A stretch of DNA of 43,896 nucleotides, from contig JAFMBM010000024.1 of NCBI GenBank assembly GCA_017858515.1, positions 1-43,896 of the forward strand, in the 5' to 3' direction. Positions within the stretch are counted from its first letter, which is position 1; each line of letters begins with the position of its first letter. Positions 25,991 to 34,546 of the stretch are shown here, in pieces. A program made the position numbers and the translations under genes. Source of the DNA: Cryomorphaceae bacterium. Its GTDB lineage: Bacteria > Bacteroidota > Bacteroidia > Flavobacteriales > Schleiferiaceae. The notes below the pieces were generated by a model. The model did not search any database, had not been told where the DNA came from, and saw only the letters and a program-made list of their open reading frames with translations.

Positions 25991-26362
25991 TTACGTCTTC
26001 CTCTGTTGTGAGGTATATGGAGTAACATATTCGAAATCAGAAGGATTTAAATGATCTATCGGATCCCAGAAATGATTTTTAAGGTGGATTATCTGATGGT
26101 CGACTACTTCAATGCCTTCTTCGTTTAAAAGATCTTGCATTACCGTACTTCCATCGAAATGATGCTTGCCAGTAAGCAAGCCGTTTCTATTTACTACTCT
26201 ATGGGCAGGAACATCCATAATGTGTGATGCATTCATGGCGTAGCCAACAATTCTGGCCGATTTCCCACTTCCTAAAAAACGAGCAATGGCACCGTATGAA
26301 GTTACTTTTCCCTCTGGAATATTACGAACAACGGCATATACTCTATGGAAAAAGTCACTCAT
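25991..26362 (-). CDS. Alkyltransferase-like protein (ATL), MGMT family without the active Cys
   Basis: 123 residues from ATG 26362, two bases after the trmB stop; the frame extends upstream but that part overlaps trmB and is not family-like. The MGMT DNA-binding core is present (IPEGKVTSYGAIARFLG; SARIVGYAMNAS), but PCHRV reads PAHRV, so the alkyl-accepting cysteine is Ala. ATLs bind O6-alkylguanine, flip it and hand the lesion to nucleotide excision repair, a system represented here by uvrC about 11 kb away. A role in damage recognition rather than direct repair is therefore expected. Confidence 0.9.
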   Translation of the reverse strand: MSDFFHRVYAVVRNIPEGKVTSYGAIARFLGSGKSARIVGYAMNASHIMDVPAHRVVNRNGLLTGKHHFDGSTVMQDLLNEEGIEVVDHQIIHLKNHFWDPIDHLNPSDFEYVTPYTSQQRKT

Positions 26363-26363
26363 A

Positions 26364-27032
26364 TCAAGGATAGAATGAGAGATAGGTAATGGCCTTCCCT
26401 TTGGCTCTAAATATTTGCTCGTAATGGGTTTGAACCCTGTGTACAAGATGTGTTCGATCTTGCATTTGTTCATCTATATCGTAAAAGGCATCTTTTACTT
26501 CAAGCCCGAGAACAGCAAGCAATCCTTGAGTATAGCCATGCAAAAATTCACTATCGGTTTTTAGGTGGATGAGACCCTTCTCTTGCAAAAGAGTGGCGTA
26601 CTTTTTTAAGTAATCGGGATGGGTTAATCGGTGTTTTGAACGCCTATACTTTATCTGTGGATCGGGAAAGGTGATCCATATTTCGCTTATTTCACCCTTT
26701 GCAAACGCCTTTTCGATCCATTGTATGGGTAAACGCAAGAAGGCAGCATTGGGTAGATTTTCTTCCGCCACCGTTTTGGCCCCTCGCCAGATTCGAGCAC
26801 CTTTAACATCTATACCTATAAAATTCCGATCGGGAAATTCCCTCGCCATTGCCACGGTATACTCTCCTTTTCCGCACCCTAATTCTAGAGTGATAGGATT
26901 GCTATTCTTAAATACATTTAAATTCCAATTCCCTATTAGGTTTAAGCCCTGTAGATTTTCTTCTTTAGACGGCTCTATTACATGAGAAAAGCTCTTATTC
27001 TCTGCAAATCGCTTCAATTTATTCTTTCCCAA
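26364..27032 (-). CDS. trmB: tRNA (guanine-N7-)-methyltransferase
   Basis: 222 residues. TTG start at 27032 (MGKNKLKRFAEN), chosen because this N-terminus is the family's conserved beginning; there is no ATG nearby. A SAM-binding motif LELGCGKGEYT near 51, NFIGIDVKGARIWRG, and the TrmB signature ITFPDPQIKYRRSKHR are visible. It methylates G46 of tRNA. It lies 11 bases after the HmuY-like lipoprotein gene and 1 base before the ATL gene. There is no terminator upstream, so it may be read from the haem operon. Confidence 0.95.
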   Translation of the reverse strand: MGKNKLKRFAENKSFSHVIEPSKEENLQGLNLIGNWNLNVFKNSNPITLELGCGKGEYTVAMAREFPDRNFIGIDVKGARIWRGAKTVAEENLPNAAFLRLPIQWIEKAFAKGEISEIWITFPDPQIKYRRSKHRLTHPDYLKKYATLLQEKGLIHLKTDSEFLHGYTQGLLAVLGLEVKDAFYDIDEQMQDRTHLVHRVQTHYEQIFRAKGKAITYLSFYP

Positions 27033-27043
27033 TTCTCGTTTTT

Positions 27044-28027
27044 TTAGAGCCCTTTTATTTCGAAGGATGCATAACCTCTTTCACCCAAATCATTGTAGTA
27101 ATCTACAAAACGCAAGGCGTAATATCCGTTTAAACCGGTGTTCACGACATAGATCATTTGGGGTTGAACAATGTATCGGGCAACATCGAAGTCGTATATT
27201 TTCCAATCGTAGCCTATGGTGTTTTCTGCGTTTGAAAAGCTTTTGTTTAAGACATCGCTCAATTGAAGATCTTCATAACTAAAGAGATCGTCGGCAAGAA
27301 ATACGCTGTGACGCTTTGAGTCGGTTTGCACTCCTCTTACCAAATAGATTAGAGTGTCTCCTTCGGTGGTTAGGTCATAGTCGGTATACTGAGTGAAGCA
27401 CATATCCCACGAATTCGTTGGGGGCTCAATATCTTCAATTTGGTGACTCCGCATATCATACATAATCCGTCGCTGGTTGTCTTCTCTATTCAATCGCACC
27501 ACTTTGGAGTCACTTCCGTCTAGTTGTGCATATCTAAAGGTGTAGCCTTCTAAGTCTACTTTGAGCAATTGGAATTTTCGATATCCCATGGTATTTCCAT
27601 CTGCATCAAATCCAAGGTCTAGAACAAAGACGAGTTTGCTGGCTTTTTTGGATGAGTTGAATGCTGGTTTTAAAGCTTTTCTGCGCTTCTCCCCTGTTGG
27701 GAAATCGTACCTCCATGGAATGCCAGCCAATGTATCTACCACAGCGCTAAAATTGGTGTCACCACTGTTTTTTGCGAACATGAAATTTCCTGTATTCAAG
27801 CAGAGAAGGCTGTCGCCATCGTCTGAGCTGAATGAAAGCGTCCATTTGTCGTGTTCAACACTTCGAACAAAACTGCCTTGTTCGATATTGAAATAAACGG
27901 AATAACGGTAGTCTTTCCCAATTCCGGCAACTAGAGTTCCTTCCACAGAAGGCGGATAGAGCGGATCCTCTTTTTCGCATGAAAAGAGAAACAAACAAAT
28001 TGAAAATAAGGCGAGTATACGTTTCAA
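27044..28027 (-). CDS. HmuY-like lipoprotein (probable haem-binding)
   Basis: 327 residues, lipobox FLFSC with Cys17. Starts with TTG at 28027 in a TTGA overlap with the TonB receptor stop; no ATG gives a signal peptide. Two HmuY-like lobes are suggested by paired tryptophan motifs (KWTLSFSS near 60, and SWDMCFTQYTDYDL with IYLVRGVQTD near 210-235). HmuY proteins take haem and pass it to a TonB receptor. The neighbour is such a receptor, and a second protein of the same kind lies beyond it. Ligand is inferred from family and context; other tetrapyrroles or unrelated ligands are possible. Confidence 0.7.
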   Translation of the reverse strand: MKRILALFSICLFLFSCEKEDPLYPPSVEGTLVAGIGKDYRYSVYFNIEQGSFVRSVEHDKWTLSFSSDDGDSLLCLNTGNFMFAKNSGDTNFSAVVDTLAGIPWRYDFPTGEKRRKALKPAFNSSKKASKLVFVLDLGFDADGNTMGYRKFQLLKVDLEGYTFRYAQLDGSDSKVVRLNREDNQRRIMYDMRSHQIEDIEPPTNSWDMCFTQYTDYDLTTEGDTLIYLVRGVQTDSKRHSVFLADDLFSYEDLQLSDVLNKSFSNAENTIGYDWKIYDFDVARYIVQPQMIYVVNTGLNGYYALRFVDYYNDLGERGYASFEIKGL

Positions 28028-30219
28028 AGTAGATTAAACTTTAATCCAACAAAAAGACTTCTTCCCCAGGCAAGGGGCATGGAACCGCCAGAAGAATGCA
28101 CCCCTCCTGAAGCATTACCAAGCAACTGAGTTACATTAAATAAGTTTCTTCCTCCTACGGTTAAAGAGAGTCGATCTTTCCAGATTTTCTGATTGGCAGA
28201 TACATCCATCCAATGGTATTCTTCTAGCGATCCGATTTCTACTTGATCTCCAGCCAACTGGGCTTGAGGGGTTCTACCAACATACTTATAGCTGAGTTTA
28301 AATCCAAAGCGCTTGGATGGCCTCCAGTATTCAAATCCAAAATTGGCCTCAGGACTAAAGAAATCGGCGGAGGAATTTTCTAGACTATACTGCTGATATA
28401 AGGTTGAAAAGCCAATTCTAAATTGAAAATCAGGATGAATATTGTATTTAAAATCTGTCCGCAATCCGGTCGTTTGTGCTTGGTTGATGTTTACATAACT
28501 AAATTGAGTTCCGCTTACAGCGGCTAGCTCAATGAGGTTGTTCAATCCATTGTAGAAGAGCATGGGCTCGAGCTCATACCGATGTATCATTCGCTTATCT
28601 CCCCACGAGAACAGAGCACTTAAATCGGCGTGATGCGAATATTCTGCCATAAGGTTGGTATTTCCAACGATATTGTGGTTAGCATCAATGAATTCGAGGT
28701 ACAACTCTTTAATGGATGGTGCTCTAAATCCGCGTGCATACGAAGCCCGGTAGCTATAGTTTTTGTCTTTGGGTTTGAAGTTCACATGTATAGATGGAAC
28801 GGGCTGAGAAGTATAGGCAGAATTATAGCTTACTCTAAGTGCAGGTTGAAGGGTTATGGAAGGGTCAATCTTCCAACGGAGGCTTCCAAAGGCGGCATAA
28901 TCGCCTATAGACTGTAAATTTCCAGCGATACGCTGACCGGAGCCCACTTCGTACGCGAGCTCGTAGCCCACTTGATACGACAATTTAGACTCGGCATTGG
29001 GCAAACTATAGGTTCCTCTCGAGAGAAAACTTTGGGCAAAAGTGGTATCGGTAGCGCTGGGATCTGAGCTGAGTTCTTGGGTTCGATCAACTAAGTTTTG
29101 GTTGTAGGTAACATTGTCTCGTCGAAATAGATTATGCGCTGCCAGAATTTCTAATGTTTTGGCATTTTTCAAATTCCATTTGGCATCAAGCGAATGGTCT
29201 AGCCTATAGGTTGTGTACCAGCGATCAAAGGCATAGTCTGAAAAAATACTTCGCCTATTGCCTTTGTCTTTAATAATTTCCTGGAAAGCAGAGAGCGAAT
29301 AGTTCAGCTGGAAACGGTTTTTTTTCAATCGGTACTTGGCTGTACCAAAGAGTTGTTCTTTCTGATTCCAATCTTGGGCTCTTTGCCCTGTATCTATTGC
29401 ACTCCATCCGTTAAAAAAGTTTCTTCCAGCATTCAGTTCAATTTGCTGGTTTTTTTGGAAGGGAATGCTAACTCCTGCATCCAAATTATACACTCCCACG
29501 GATTCATAAAAACTCGAAAAATGGTAAGTGGGCTTTTCGTGAATGTCTTTTTTGGTTATCAGATTAATGGCACCCGCCAAGGCGTTTGAACCGTAATTAA
29601 CGGATACAGGACCTTCAATAATTTCAATACGCTCGATAGTGTTGAGATTAATTTGGTTGAGGTCGAGTTGTCCGTCTAACCTTCCAATTACAGGCACTCC
29701 GTCGATTAATATTTTTACGTTCTCTCCAGAAAGACCCTGCATTTGAATGCCCGTGCCTAAAACGCCGTCTCCTTGAATTCGAATGTTTAATTGATCATTT
29801 AAAAGCTGACTTAAATTAACCGCTCCTTTCGATTCGATACTTTGCTCGTCGATAACCTTAACTCTTAACACCGATTCTGAAGCAGTAGTTGGAGCATATT
29901 GGGCTGTAACCACAATGTCGTCTAGGCTATAGCTTCCTGCCTTTAAGCGGATGTCTTTTTGTGTTCCAGGTGAGATACTGTCTTTGAAAGATTCATATCC
30001 GATAAAAGTAACCGTTATGGCAACCGGACTGCTATGCTGAATGGTGAAATATCCTGTAGCATCTGAAATGGCAAGTGATTTTTGTTCAGCAGATTGAATT
30101 ACAATATGAGCATATTCTATGGGTCTGGCCGTACTAGCGTCGACTACGCGCAAACGAGAGGTTTGCGCGTAGATCGGTACACTAATAAGAAGAGCTAAAA
30201 CCAGTCGCGTTAATGCCAT
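28024..30219 (-). CDS. TonB-dependent outer-membrane receptor (HmuR-like, possible haem transporter)
   Basis: 731 residues from ATG 30219 (a TTG three codons earlier is less likely). Signal peptide 1-18, a carboxypeptidase-regulatory-like beta-sandwich (about 20-100), a plug (about 110-225; LSQLLNDQLNIRIQGDG, VNYGSNALAGAINLIT) and a 22-strand-type barrel ending in FNLL. Such receptors import large ligands with TonB energy. It lies between two HmuY-like genes: 3 bases (TTGA overlap) downstream and 12 bases upstream. Haem uptake is the best guess; siderophore or cobalamin cannot be excluded from the receptor alone. Confidence 0.88.
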   Translation of the reverse strand: MALTRLVLALLISVPIYAQTSRLRVVDASTARPIEYAHIVIQSAEQKSLAISDATGYFTIQHSSPVAITVTFIGYESFKDSISPGTQKDIRLKAGSYSLDDIVVTAQYAPTTASESVLRVKVIDEQSIESKGAVNLSQLLNDQLNIRIQGDGVLGTGIQMQGLSGENVKILIDGVPVIGRLDGQLDLNQINLNTIERIEIIEGPVSVNYGSNALAGAINLITKKDIHEKPTYHFSSFYESVGVYNLDAGVSIPFQKNQQIELNAGRNFFNGWSAIDTGQRAQDWNQKEQLFGTAKYRLKKNRFQLNYSLSAFQEIIKDKGNRRSIFSDYAFDRWYTTYRLDHSLDAKWNLKNAKTLEILAAHNLFRRDNVTYNQNLVDRTQELSSDPSATDTTFAQSFLSRGTYSLPNAESKLSYQVGYELAYEVGSGQRIAGNLQSIGDYAAFGSLRWKIDPSITLQPALRVSYNSAYTSQPVPSIHVNFKPKDKNYSYRASYARGFRAPSIKELYLEFIDANHNIVGNTNLMAEYSHHADLSALFSWGDKRMIHRYELEPMLFYNGLNNLIELAAVSGTQFSYVNINQAQTTGLRTDFKYNIHPDFQFRIGFSTLYQQYSLENSSADFFSPEANFGFEYWRPSKRFGFKLSYKYVGRTPQAQLAGDQVEIGSLEEYHWMDVSANQKIWKDRLSLTVGGRNLFNVTQLLGNASGGVHSSGGSMPLAWGRSLFVGLKFNLL

Positions 30220-30231
30220 TGAATTCAATTC

Positions 30232-31473
30232 TTAATGCGAGAGAATTACTCGAAGAGTTGAAAGCTTGTTTTCGCTTTGGATGCGAACGAAATAGCTGCC
30301 AGAAGGCAAGAAGGCAAGATTGAGCTGTGTTTCTGTCTGATTGTCAATCTGCTTTTCAAGCAATGTTCTTCCGCTATTATCTAATAGGGCGATATGAAAA
30401 GACGAGCTCTCAGACTGAATGTTCAAAAGGTCTTTTGTTGGATTGGGGAAAATCTTGAATTCAGAAAGAGTGCTTTCTTGGATTCCTATGGATGTACCTC
30501 TGTTCTGACTGAAGCTAATATCGCCTGTTGAGCCACCTCCAAAGGCTGTGAAGATCAGTTGATAAATCCTTCCACCTTGACTGGTAACAAAATAGCTTAG
30601 AGAATCAGTGAGTGCCCACTGAAAAGTAGCGTTGTTAAAGCTCTTCCAATCCGAACCTATTCTAGACATATCTGTGTTATCCAGAGTGTAATTCACTGAA
30701 TCTGCTGCATTAGGAATGGCTCCAAGAACACGAGCTGAGCGAATGCCAATATTGGTTTGGGCTCCCATAACAATATAATTAAGAACAACGGGTCCGGCTT
30801 GAATAGGCAAGGAATATCTTCTGAAAACCATATCCCATTCTGCACTCATGGGCTCGCGATCTAAAAATTGATCATCGGCAATATTGTAGTAGAAGAAATT
30901 CTTTCCCGCATAATTGGTCTTGATTGCGGTCTTTGCAATTTCATTGTTTCCATCTAAATCAGCTAGTCGAAAGGTAACTTGCTGTCCCATTGCGGTCATT
31001 GTATCTATGATGAGTTTCTTGAAAGAACCATCTGAAAGTTGCAATACAAAAATTCTTTTTGCATTTACATTGTGGGTAAACTGATTATACTCACCCCAAC
31101 CGTAATCGGGATGCGAAGTACCCATATTGGCCAATGCACCTAAACTCCAAGATTCAGTAGAATTGTGCAATTCGCGCTGTTGCATTCCAGAAGTATCAAT
31201 GCTATTCCAGTCACTTATATTGTCTGAAACAACAAAGACCCTAACTCCTTTTGCTTCATTAATAAGAATGCTGGCATCTTGTGGGCGGATGGTAAAACCG
31301 AGGTCCCAATTCAATGCGGGTTCCGTTTTAATTTCTCCACCAGCAAAAGAATAATAGATGTCATTGGCATAAGAGGCGCCCATACTTAAATTTACAGTCT
31401 GCTGGGCCTGCGCAAGAAAGGCTGCAGCGGTGAAAAAGGCAAAGAATGTTTTTTTCATTTGAGAGAAGCTCAT
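30232..31473 (-). CDS. HmuY-like secreted protein with T9SS sorting tail
   Basis: 413 residues from ATG 31473 (ATG 31458 also possible, giving MKKTFFAFFTAAAFLAQAQ as the signal). The body has the same two-lobe pattern as the HmuY-like lipoprotein: NWDLGFTIRP near 55 and EWDMVFRRYSLP near 205, the second followed by NYIVMGAQTN. The last about 75 residues are a type A T9SS sorting domain (FKIFPNPTKDLL, GSYFVRIQSENK). This predicts export through T9SS to the cell surface or medium, while its partner stays lipid-anchored. First gene of the operon, with a strong promoter upstream. Confidence 0.75.
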   Translation of the reverse strand: MSFSQMKKTFFAFFTAAAFLAQAQQTVNLSMGASYANDIYYSFAGGEIKTEPALNWDLGFTIRPQDASILINEAKGVRVFVVSDNISDWNSIDTSGMQQRELHNSTESWSLGALANMGTSHPDYGWGEYNQFTHNVNAKRIFVLQLSDGSFKKLIIDTMTAMGQQVTFRLADLDGNNEIAKTAIKTNYAGKNFFYYNIADDQFLDREPMSAEWDMVFRRYSLPIQAGPVVLNYIVMGAQTNIGIRSARVLGAIPNAADSVNYTLDNTDMSRIGSDWKSFNNATFQWALTDSLSYFVTSQGGRIYQLIFTAFGGGSTGDISFSQNRGTSIGIQESTLSEFKIFPNPTKDLLNIQSESSSFHIALLDNSGRTLLEKQIDNQTETQLNLAFLPSGSYFVRIQSENKLSTLRVILSH

Positions 31474-31509
31474 TTTTGTGGTTTTTATTTAGACTGATTC
31501 TAAACAGGT

Positions 31510-31540
31510 CAAAAGTAGTACGCAAAGAAGTTGTGGCAAA
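31510..31540 (-). promoter_or_regulatory. Bacteroidetes promoter for the HmuY/TonB operon
   Basis: On the minus strand TTTG (31537-31540) and TACTTTTG (31510-31517) are separated by 19 bases, an excellent match to the Bacteroidetes -33/-7 arrangement. The ATG at 31473 is 36 bases beyond the -7. The upstream arm overlaps an 11-base palindrome AAACTAAGTTT (31539-31549), which could be an operator. No recognised Fur box was seen. Confidence 0.72.
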
Positions 31541-31566
31541 ACTAAGTTTGGTAAATCTTGCGCGCT

Positions 31567-32655
31567 ATGATAGATATCATGAAATCAACCCCTAGTCCAA
31601 AGGTAATTGTAGCTGTTTTAAACTGGGGCATTGGCCATGCGAGCCGGTGTGTTCCCTTAATAAATGAGCTGCAAAGATCTGGGAAAGAGGTGGTTGTTTT
31701 TTCTGATGGCATAGCGTTGGAATTCTTGCTCCTACAGTTTCCTAGTATTGAATTTTGTCTTGTTCCCTCGTATAACATTCGGTACGCGGGGAAGGTTTTA
31801 TTGTTGGAAATGTTCTTTCAACTTCCCAGAATAGCTTGGGCGGCGCACAAAGAGCGGCGTGTTTTGAGCAAATGGTTGAGGAATAATGCCTGTGAAGGTA
31901 TTTTTTCAGATAATCGTTTGGGATTTGTTTCAACAAAAGTCCCTTCCTATTATATCACGCATCAACTCAATATTCCAGTTGGATTTTTAAGTCCTATGGC
32001 TTCATTTTTCCACTTTCTCTACTACCGAAAATTCAAAGCTGTTTTGGTGCCGGATCAAGAGGGGGAGGGAAGTCTCTCGGGCGTTTTGTCGAAGCCATTC
32101 TCAAGAAGATCGAAAATCTATAAGCTTGGCTTGTGGAGTCGTTTCGAAGGGAAGTCAAACGTCAACCAACAAAAAAAGGAACATATTTTAATTTTACTCA
32201 GTGGGCCAGAACCTGCACGCACCGAATGGGAGTTGGAATTGCTTTCTCAAATCTCGGAGCAGAAAGACAAGCGTTTTGTTTTAGTGAGAGGCTCTTCTAA
32301 AGAGAGAGAGGCTTTCCAATTGGAAAATCTAGTGATTTATGATCTTCTTGGAAGCGAAATGCTCGAGAATTTAATAGAGCGCTCAACAGGGGTTGTTTGT
32401 CGTTCGGGTTATTCTACTTTAATGGATTTAGCTCTTTTACAGGCTAAGGCTTTTGTAGTTCCAACCCCAGGACAAACCGAGCAGATGTATTTGGCTAAGT
32501 ATCACCAAAGCCAAAATCATGTTCGAACTGTGGATCAAAAAAACTTTTCTTTAAAAGAAGCAGTGAAGAAGTTGGAGGAAGGATCTTTTTCTTTTCAAAA
32601 GCCTCAAAAAGTCAATTTCCAGGAGGTATTAACTCGCCTTTCGCAGAGTAAATGA
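31567..32655 (+). CDS. MurG/GT28-like glycosyltransferase
   Basis: 362 residues from ATG 31567 (ATG 31579 and TTG 31558 are alternatives; no ribosome-binding sequence decides). N-terminal NWGIGHASRCVPLINELQ is the glycine-rich nucleotide/acceptor loop of GT-B enzymes. The C-terminal half has GVVCRSGYSTLMDLALL and VPTPGQTEQMYLA, the GT28/COG1819-like donor site. It should transfer a sugar from an NDP-sugar in the cytoplasm, perhaps to a lipid or surface glycan. Acceptor unknown. It is divergent from the haem operon and overlaps the convergent histidine kinase gene by 27 bases. Confidence 0.82.
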   Translation: MIDIMKSTPSPKVIVAVLNWGIGHASRCVPLINELQRSGKEVVVFSDGIALEFLLLQFPSIEFCLVPSYNIRYAGKVLLLEMFFQLPRIAWAAHKERRVLSKWLRNNACEGIFSDNRLGFVSTKVPSYYITHQLNIPVGFLSPMASFFHFLYYRKFKAVLVPDQEGEGSLSGVLSKPFSRRSKIYKLGLWSRFEGKSNVNQQKKEHILILLSGPEPARTEWELELLSQISEQKDKRFVLVRGSSKEREAFQLENLVIYDLLGSEMLENLIERSTGVVCRSGYSTLMDLALLQAKAFVVPTPGQTEQMYLAKYHQSQNHVRTVDQKNFSLKEAVKKLEEGSFSFQKPQKVNFQEVLTRLSQSK

Positions 32656-33684
32656 AAAGGTAGACCCCACATTTTCGGCTGAACGTACATTAATGGTTTG
32701 TCTGTGCGCTTCTATAATGTGTTTTACAATGGCTAGCCCTAAGCCCGATCCGCCCATATCTCTCGCTCGGCTTTTATCCACCCTATAGAATCGCTCAAAA
32801 ACACGAGGAATATCTTTTTCAGGTATTCCTAGTCCATTGTCTGATATTTCTACCAAAACATTTTGGTGCATATCGTAGAGCTTAACTTCAACAAATCCCT
32901 TGCTGCGCTTACTATACTTAATGGCGTTGTTGAGTAGATTCACAAGAACCTGTTCAATTCGTTGTGGGTCGCCTTCTACCCAAAAAGCTTGCTTGGTATT
33001 AGGGATGCGCAATTCTACTGATTGCTCCTTCGACATATCATCGAACAACTCGGCTGTTTCTTTTAATAATTGGTTGAGGTCGAATTCAACCATTTTAATA
33101 TCCAAAATTCCCGATTCTAATCGTGTTATTAGTTCGAGATCGTTGATTATACTAATCATTCTTTCTACACTCTTTGAGGCTCTTGTGAGGTAGCGAGTAT
33201 TAATTTCTGGATCGTCAATGGCGCCATCCAACAGCGTAAGCAAGTAGCCTTGTATATTGAAAATAGGCGTTTTTAATTCGTGGCTGATGTTTCCTATAAA
33301 CTCTCTTCTATAGGTTTCTCTTTCTCTTAGGCCTGCAAGTTCTCTAGTTCTTTCAGAATCCCATTCGCTTACTTCTTTGCTTACTGCATCAAGGTCTGTA
33401 GAAATGGGGGGCTTGCTACTTTGATCTTCACCCGTTTTTAAGTTGTGAATGTTTTTATAGATCAGTGTAATCTTTTCATAGATGAATCGATCTGTCAAAC
33501 GCCATATCAACAGAAAACAAAGGAGAAGAACAAAAGCATGGAGCGACAAAAAGAAGGGCCAAGAGAAGGCCATTCCCGAAATGAAATACGCCAGATAGAA
33601 TAGTGAATAGGAGGCAATGCCGAGTATGGTCGTAATGAGTAGCGACAGTAAGAGAGGATTGTCTAATCTAGATTGCCTTGACAT
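32629..33684 (-). CDS. PhoR-like sensor histidine kinase
   Basis: 351 residues. Two membrane helices (11-34 and about 40-61) with almost no periplasmic loop, a short linker without a clear PAS domain, then HisKA (His135 in ISHELKTP) and HATPase (DNGLGIPEKDI, FERFYR, GGSGLGLAI). A minimal loop is characteristic of PhoR-type phosphate sensors, which read transport state rather than a ligand. The stop precedes the downstream gene start by 13 bases in the order regulator then kinase, so they are one operon. Substrate specificity is inferred. Confidence 0.85.
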   Translation of the reverse strand: MSRQSRLDNPLLLSLLITTILGIASYSLFYLAYFISGMAFSWPFFLSLHAFVLLLCFLLIWRLTDRFIYEKITLIYKNIHNLKTGEDQSSKPPISTDLDAVSKEVSEWDSERTRELAGLRERETYRREFIGNISHELKTPIFNIQGYLLTLLDGAIDDPEINTRYLTRASKSVERMISIINDLELITRLESGILDIKMVEFDLNQLLKETAELFDDMSKEQSVELRIPNTKQAFWVEGDPQRIEQVLVNLLNNAIKYSKRSKGFVEVKLYDMHQNVLVEISDNGLGIPEKDIPRVFERFYRVDKSRARDMGGSGLGLAIVKHIIEAHRQTINVRSAENVGSTFSFTLRKAS

Positions 33685-33697
33685 ACTTTACGATTAC

Positions 33698-34387
33698 TTA
33701 AACCTCAAATTTGTAACCCACTCCCTTTACTGTTCTAATGCATTTTTCGCCAATTTTTTCACGAATTTTTCGAACATGAACATCAATGGTACGTCCGCCA
33801 ACTACCACCTCATTCCCCCAAATGCGATCTAGAATCTCATCTCGGCTGAAAACTTTACCCGGTTTAGAGCAAAGCAAATAGAGCAATTCGAATTCCTTTC
33901 TAGGCAGCTCTATCTTTTTCGATTGGATGTTAACTTGATATTTTTCATGATCGATAGACAAATCTCCGAAGGTGAGTATGTTTCCCTCTATTAATTCTGT
34001 TGACGTGCTTGACCTTCTTAATAATGCCTTAACACGACTAACGAGAACTTTCGGCTTTATCGGCTTGGTAATATAGTCGTCGGCTCCAGCGTCGAAGCCT
34101 GCTACCTGAGAGTAATCTTCACCTCTTGCGGTAAGAAAAGCAATTAGAGTGTCTTTAAAACTTTCATCCTTCCGCAGGGTATCACAGGTTTCAATGCCAT
34201 CCATGCCAGGCATCATTATATCAAGTAAAATGAGATGAGGTCTGTGTTTACGAGCCTTTTCTAGGGCTTCCGAACCGTTTGAAGCGGTAGTAACGAGAAA
34301 ACCTTCTTTCTTGAGATTATAACCAACAAACTCAAGAATGTCTGCTTCGTCATCTACCAATAGAATTTTGAAATCACTGTTTTCCAT
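33698..34387 (-). CDS. PhoB/OmpR-type response regulator
   Basis: 229 residues from ATG 34387; the frame extends to a TTG at 34420 but that would overlap the promoter. Receiver domain 5-120 with DDE at 12-14, phospho-acceptor Asp56 (LLDIMMPGMDG) and Lys near 106 (ITKPIKP). Winged-helix DNA-binding domain (about 130-229) with RTIDVHVRKIREKIG and GVGYKFEV. It pairs with the PhoR-like kinase. The divergent partner is a lipoprotein/TonB locus, a plausible target. PhoB assignment is by domain resemblance; other OmpR-type roles are possible. Confidence 0.88.
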   Translation of the reverse strand: MENSDFKILLVDDEADILEFVGYNLKKEGFLVTTASNGSEALEKARKHRPHLILLDIMMPGMDGIETCDTLRKDESFKDTLIAFLTARGEDYSQVAGFDAGADDYITKPIKPKVLVSRVKALLRRSSTSTELIEGNILTFGDLSIDHEKYQVNIQSKKIELPRKEFELLYLLCSKPGKVFSRDEILDRIWGNEVVVGGRTIDVHVRKIREKIGEKCIRTVKGVGYKFEV

Positions 34388-34402
34388 TGCTCTAATTTGA
34401 TT

Positions 34403-34410
34403 CAAAAATA
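34403..34410 (-). promoter_or_regulatory. -7 element for the PhoBR operon
   Basis: TATTTTTG on the minus strand matches TAnnTTTG, ending 15 bases before ATG 34387. No clear -33 TTG is at the right distance, which may mean activator dependence. It supports the ATG over the TTG at 34420. Confidence 0.5.
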
Positions 34411-34474
34411 GACAATGCAATTTTGAGCGATTGACACAACCTAAACTTCTACTTTTCTTAATTTATACATAATA

Positions 34475-34502
34475 TTGAGGCCGTGCGCAAACTTCATTTT
34501 TG
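34475..34502 (+). promoter_or_regulatory. Imperfect promoter candidate for the lipoprotein gene
   Basis: TTG (34475-34477), a 17-base spacer and CATTTTTG (34495-34502; first base off consensus). The ATG at 34547 follows 44 bases later. The imperfect -7 would fit a promoter that needs an activator such as the divergent PhoB-like protein, but no Pho-box-like repeat was recognised. Confidence 0.35.
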
Positions 34503-34546
34503 CACTAATCAAAAACACGGTATTCTGAGCCTTCTGTTCAGTACCC

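Noticed and set aside
31567-31580. ATGATAGATATCAT palindrome as an operator
   Set aside because: It lies at the alternative start codons of the glycosyltransferase gene and the arms are only 5 bases; likely chance.
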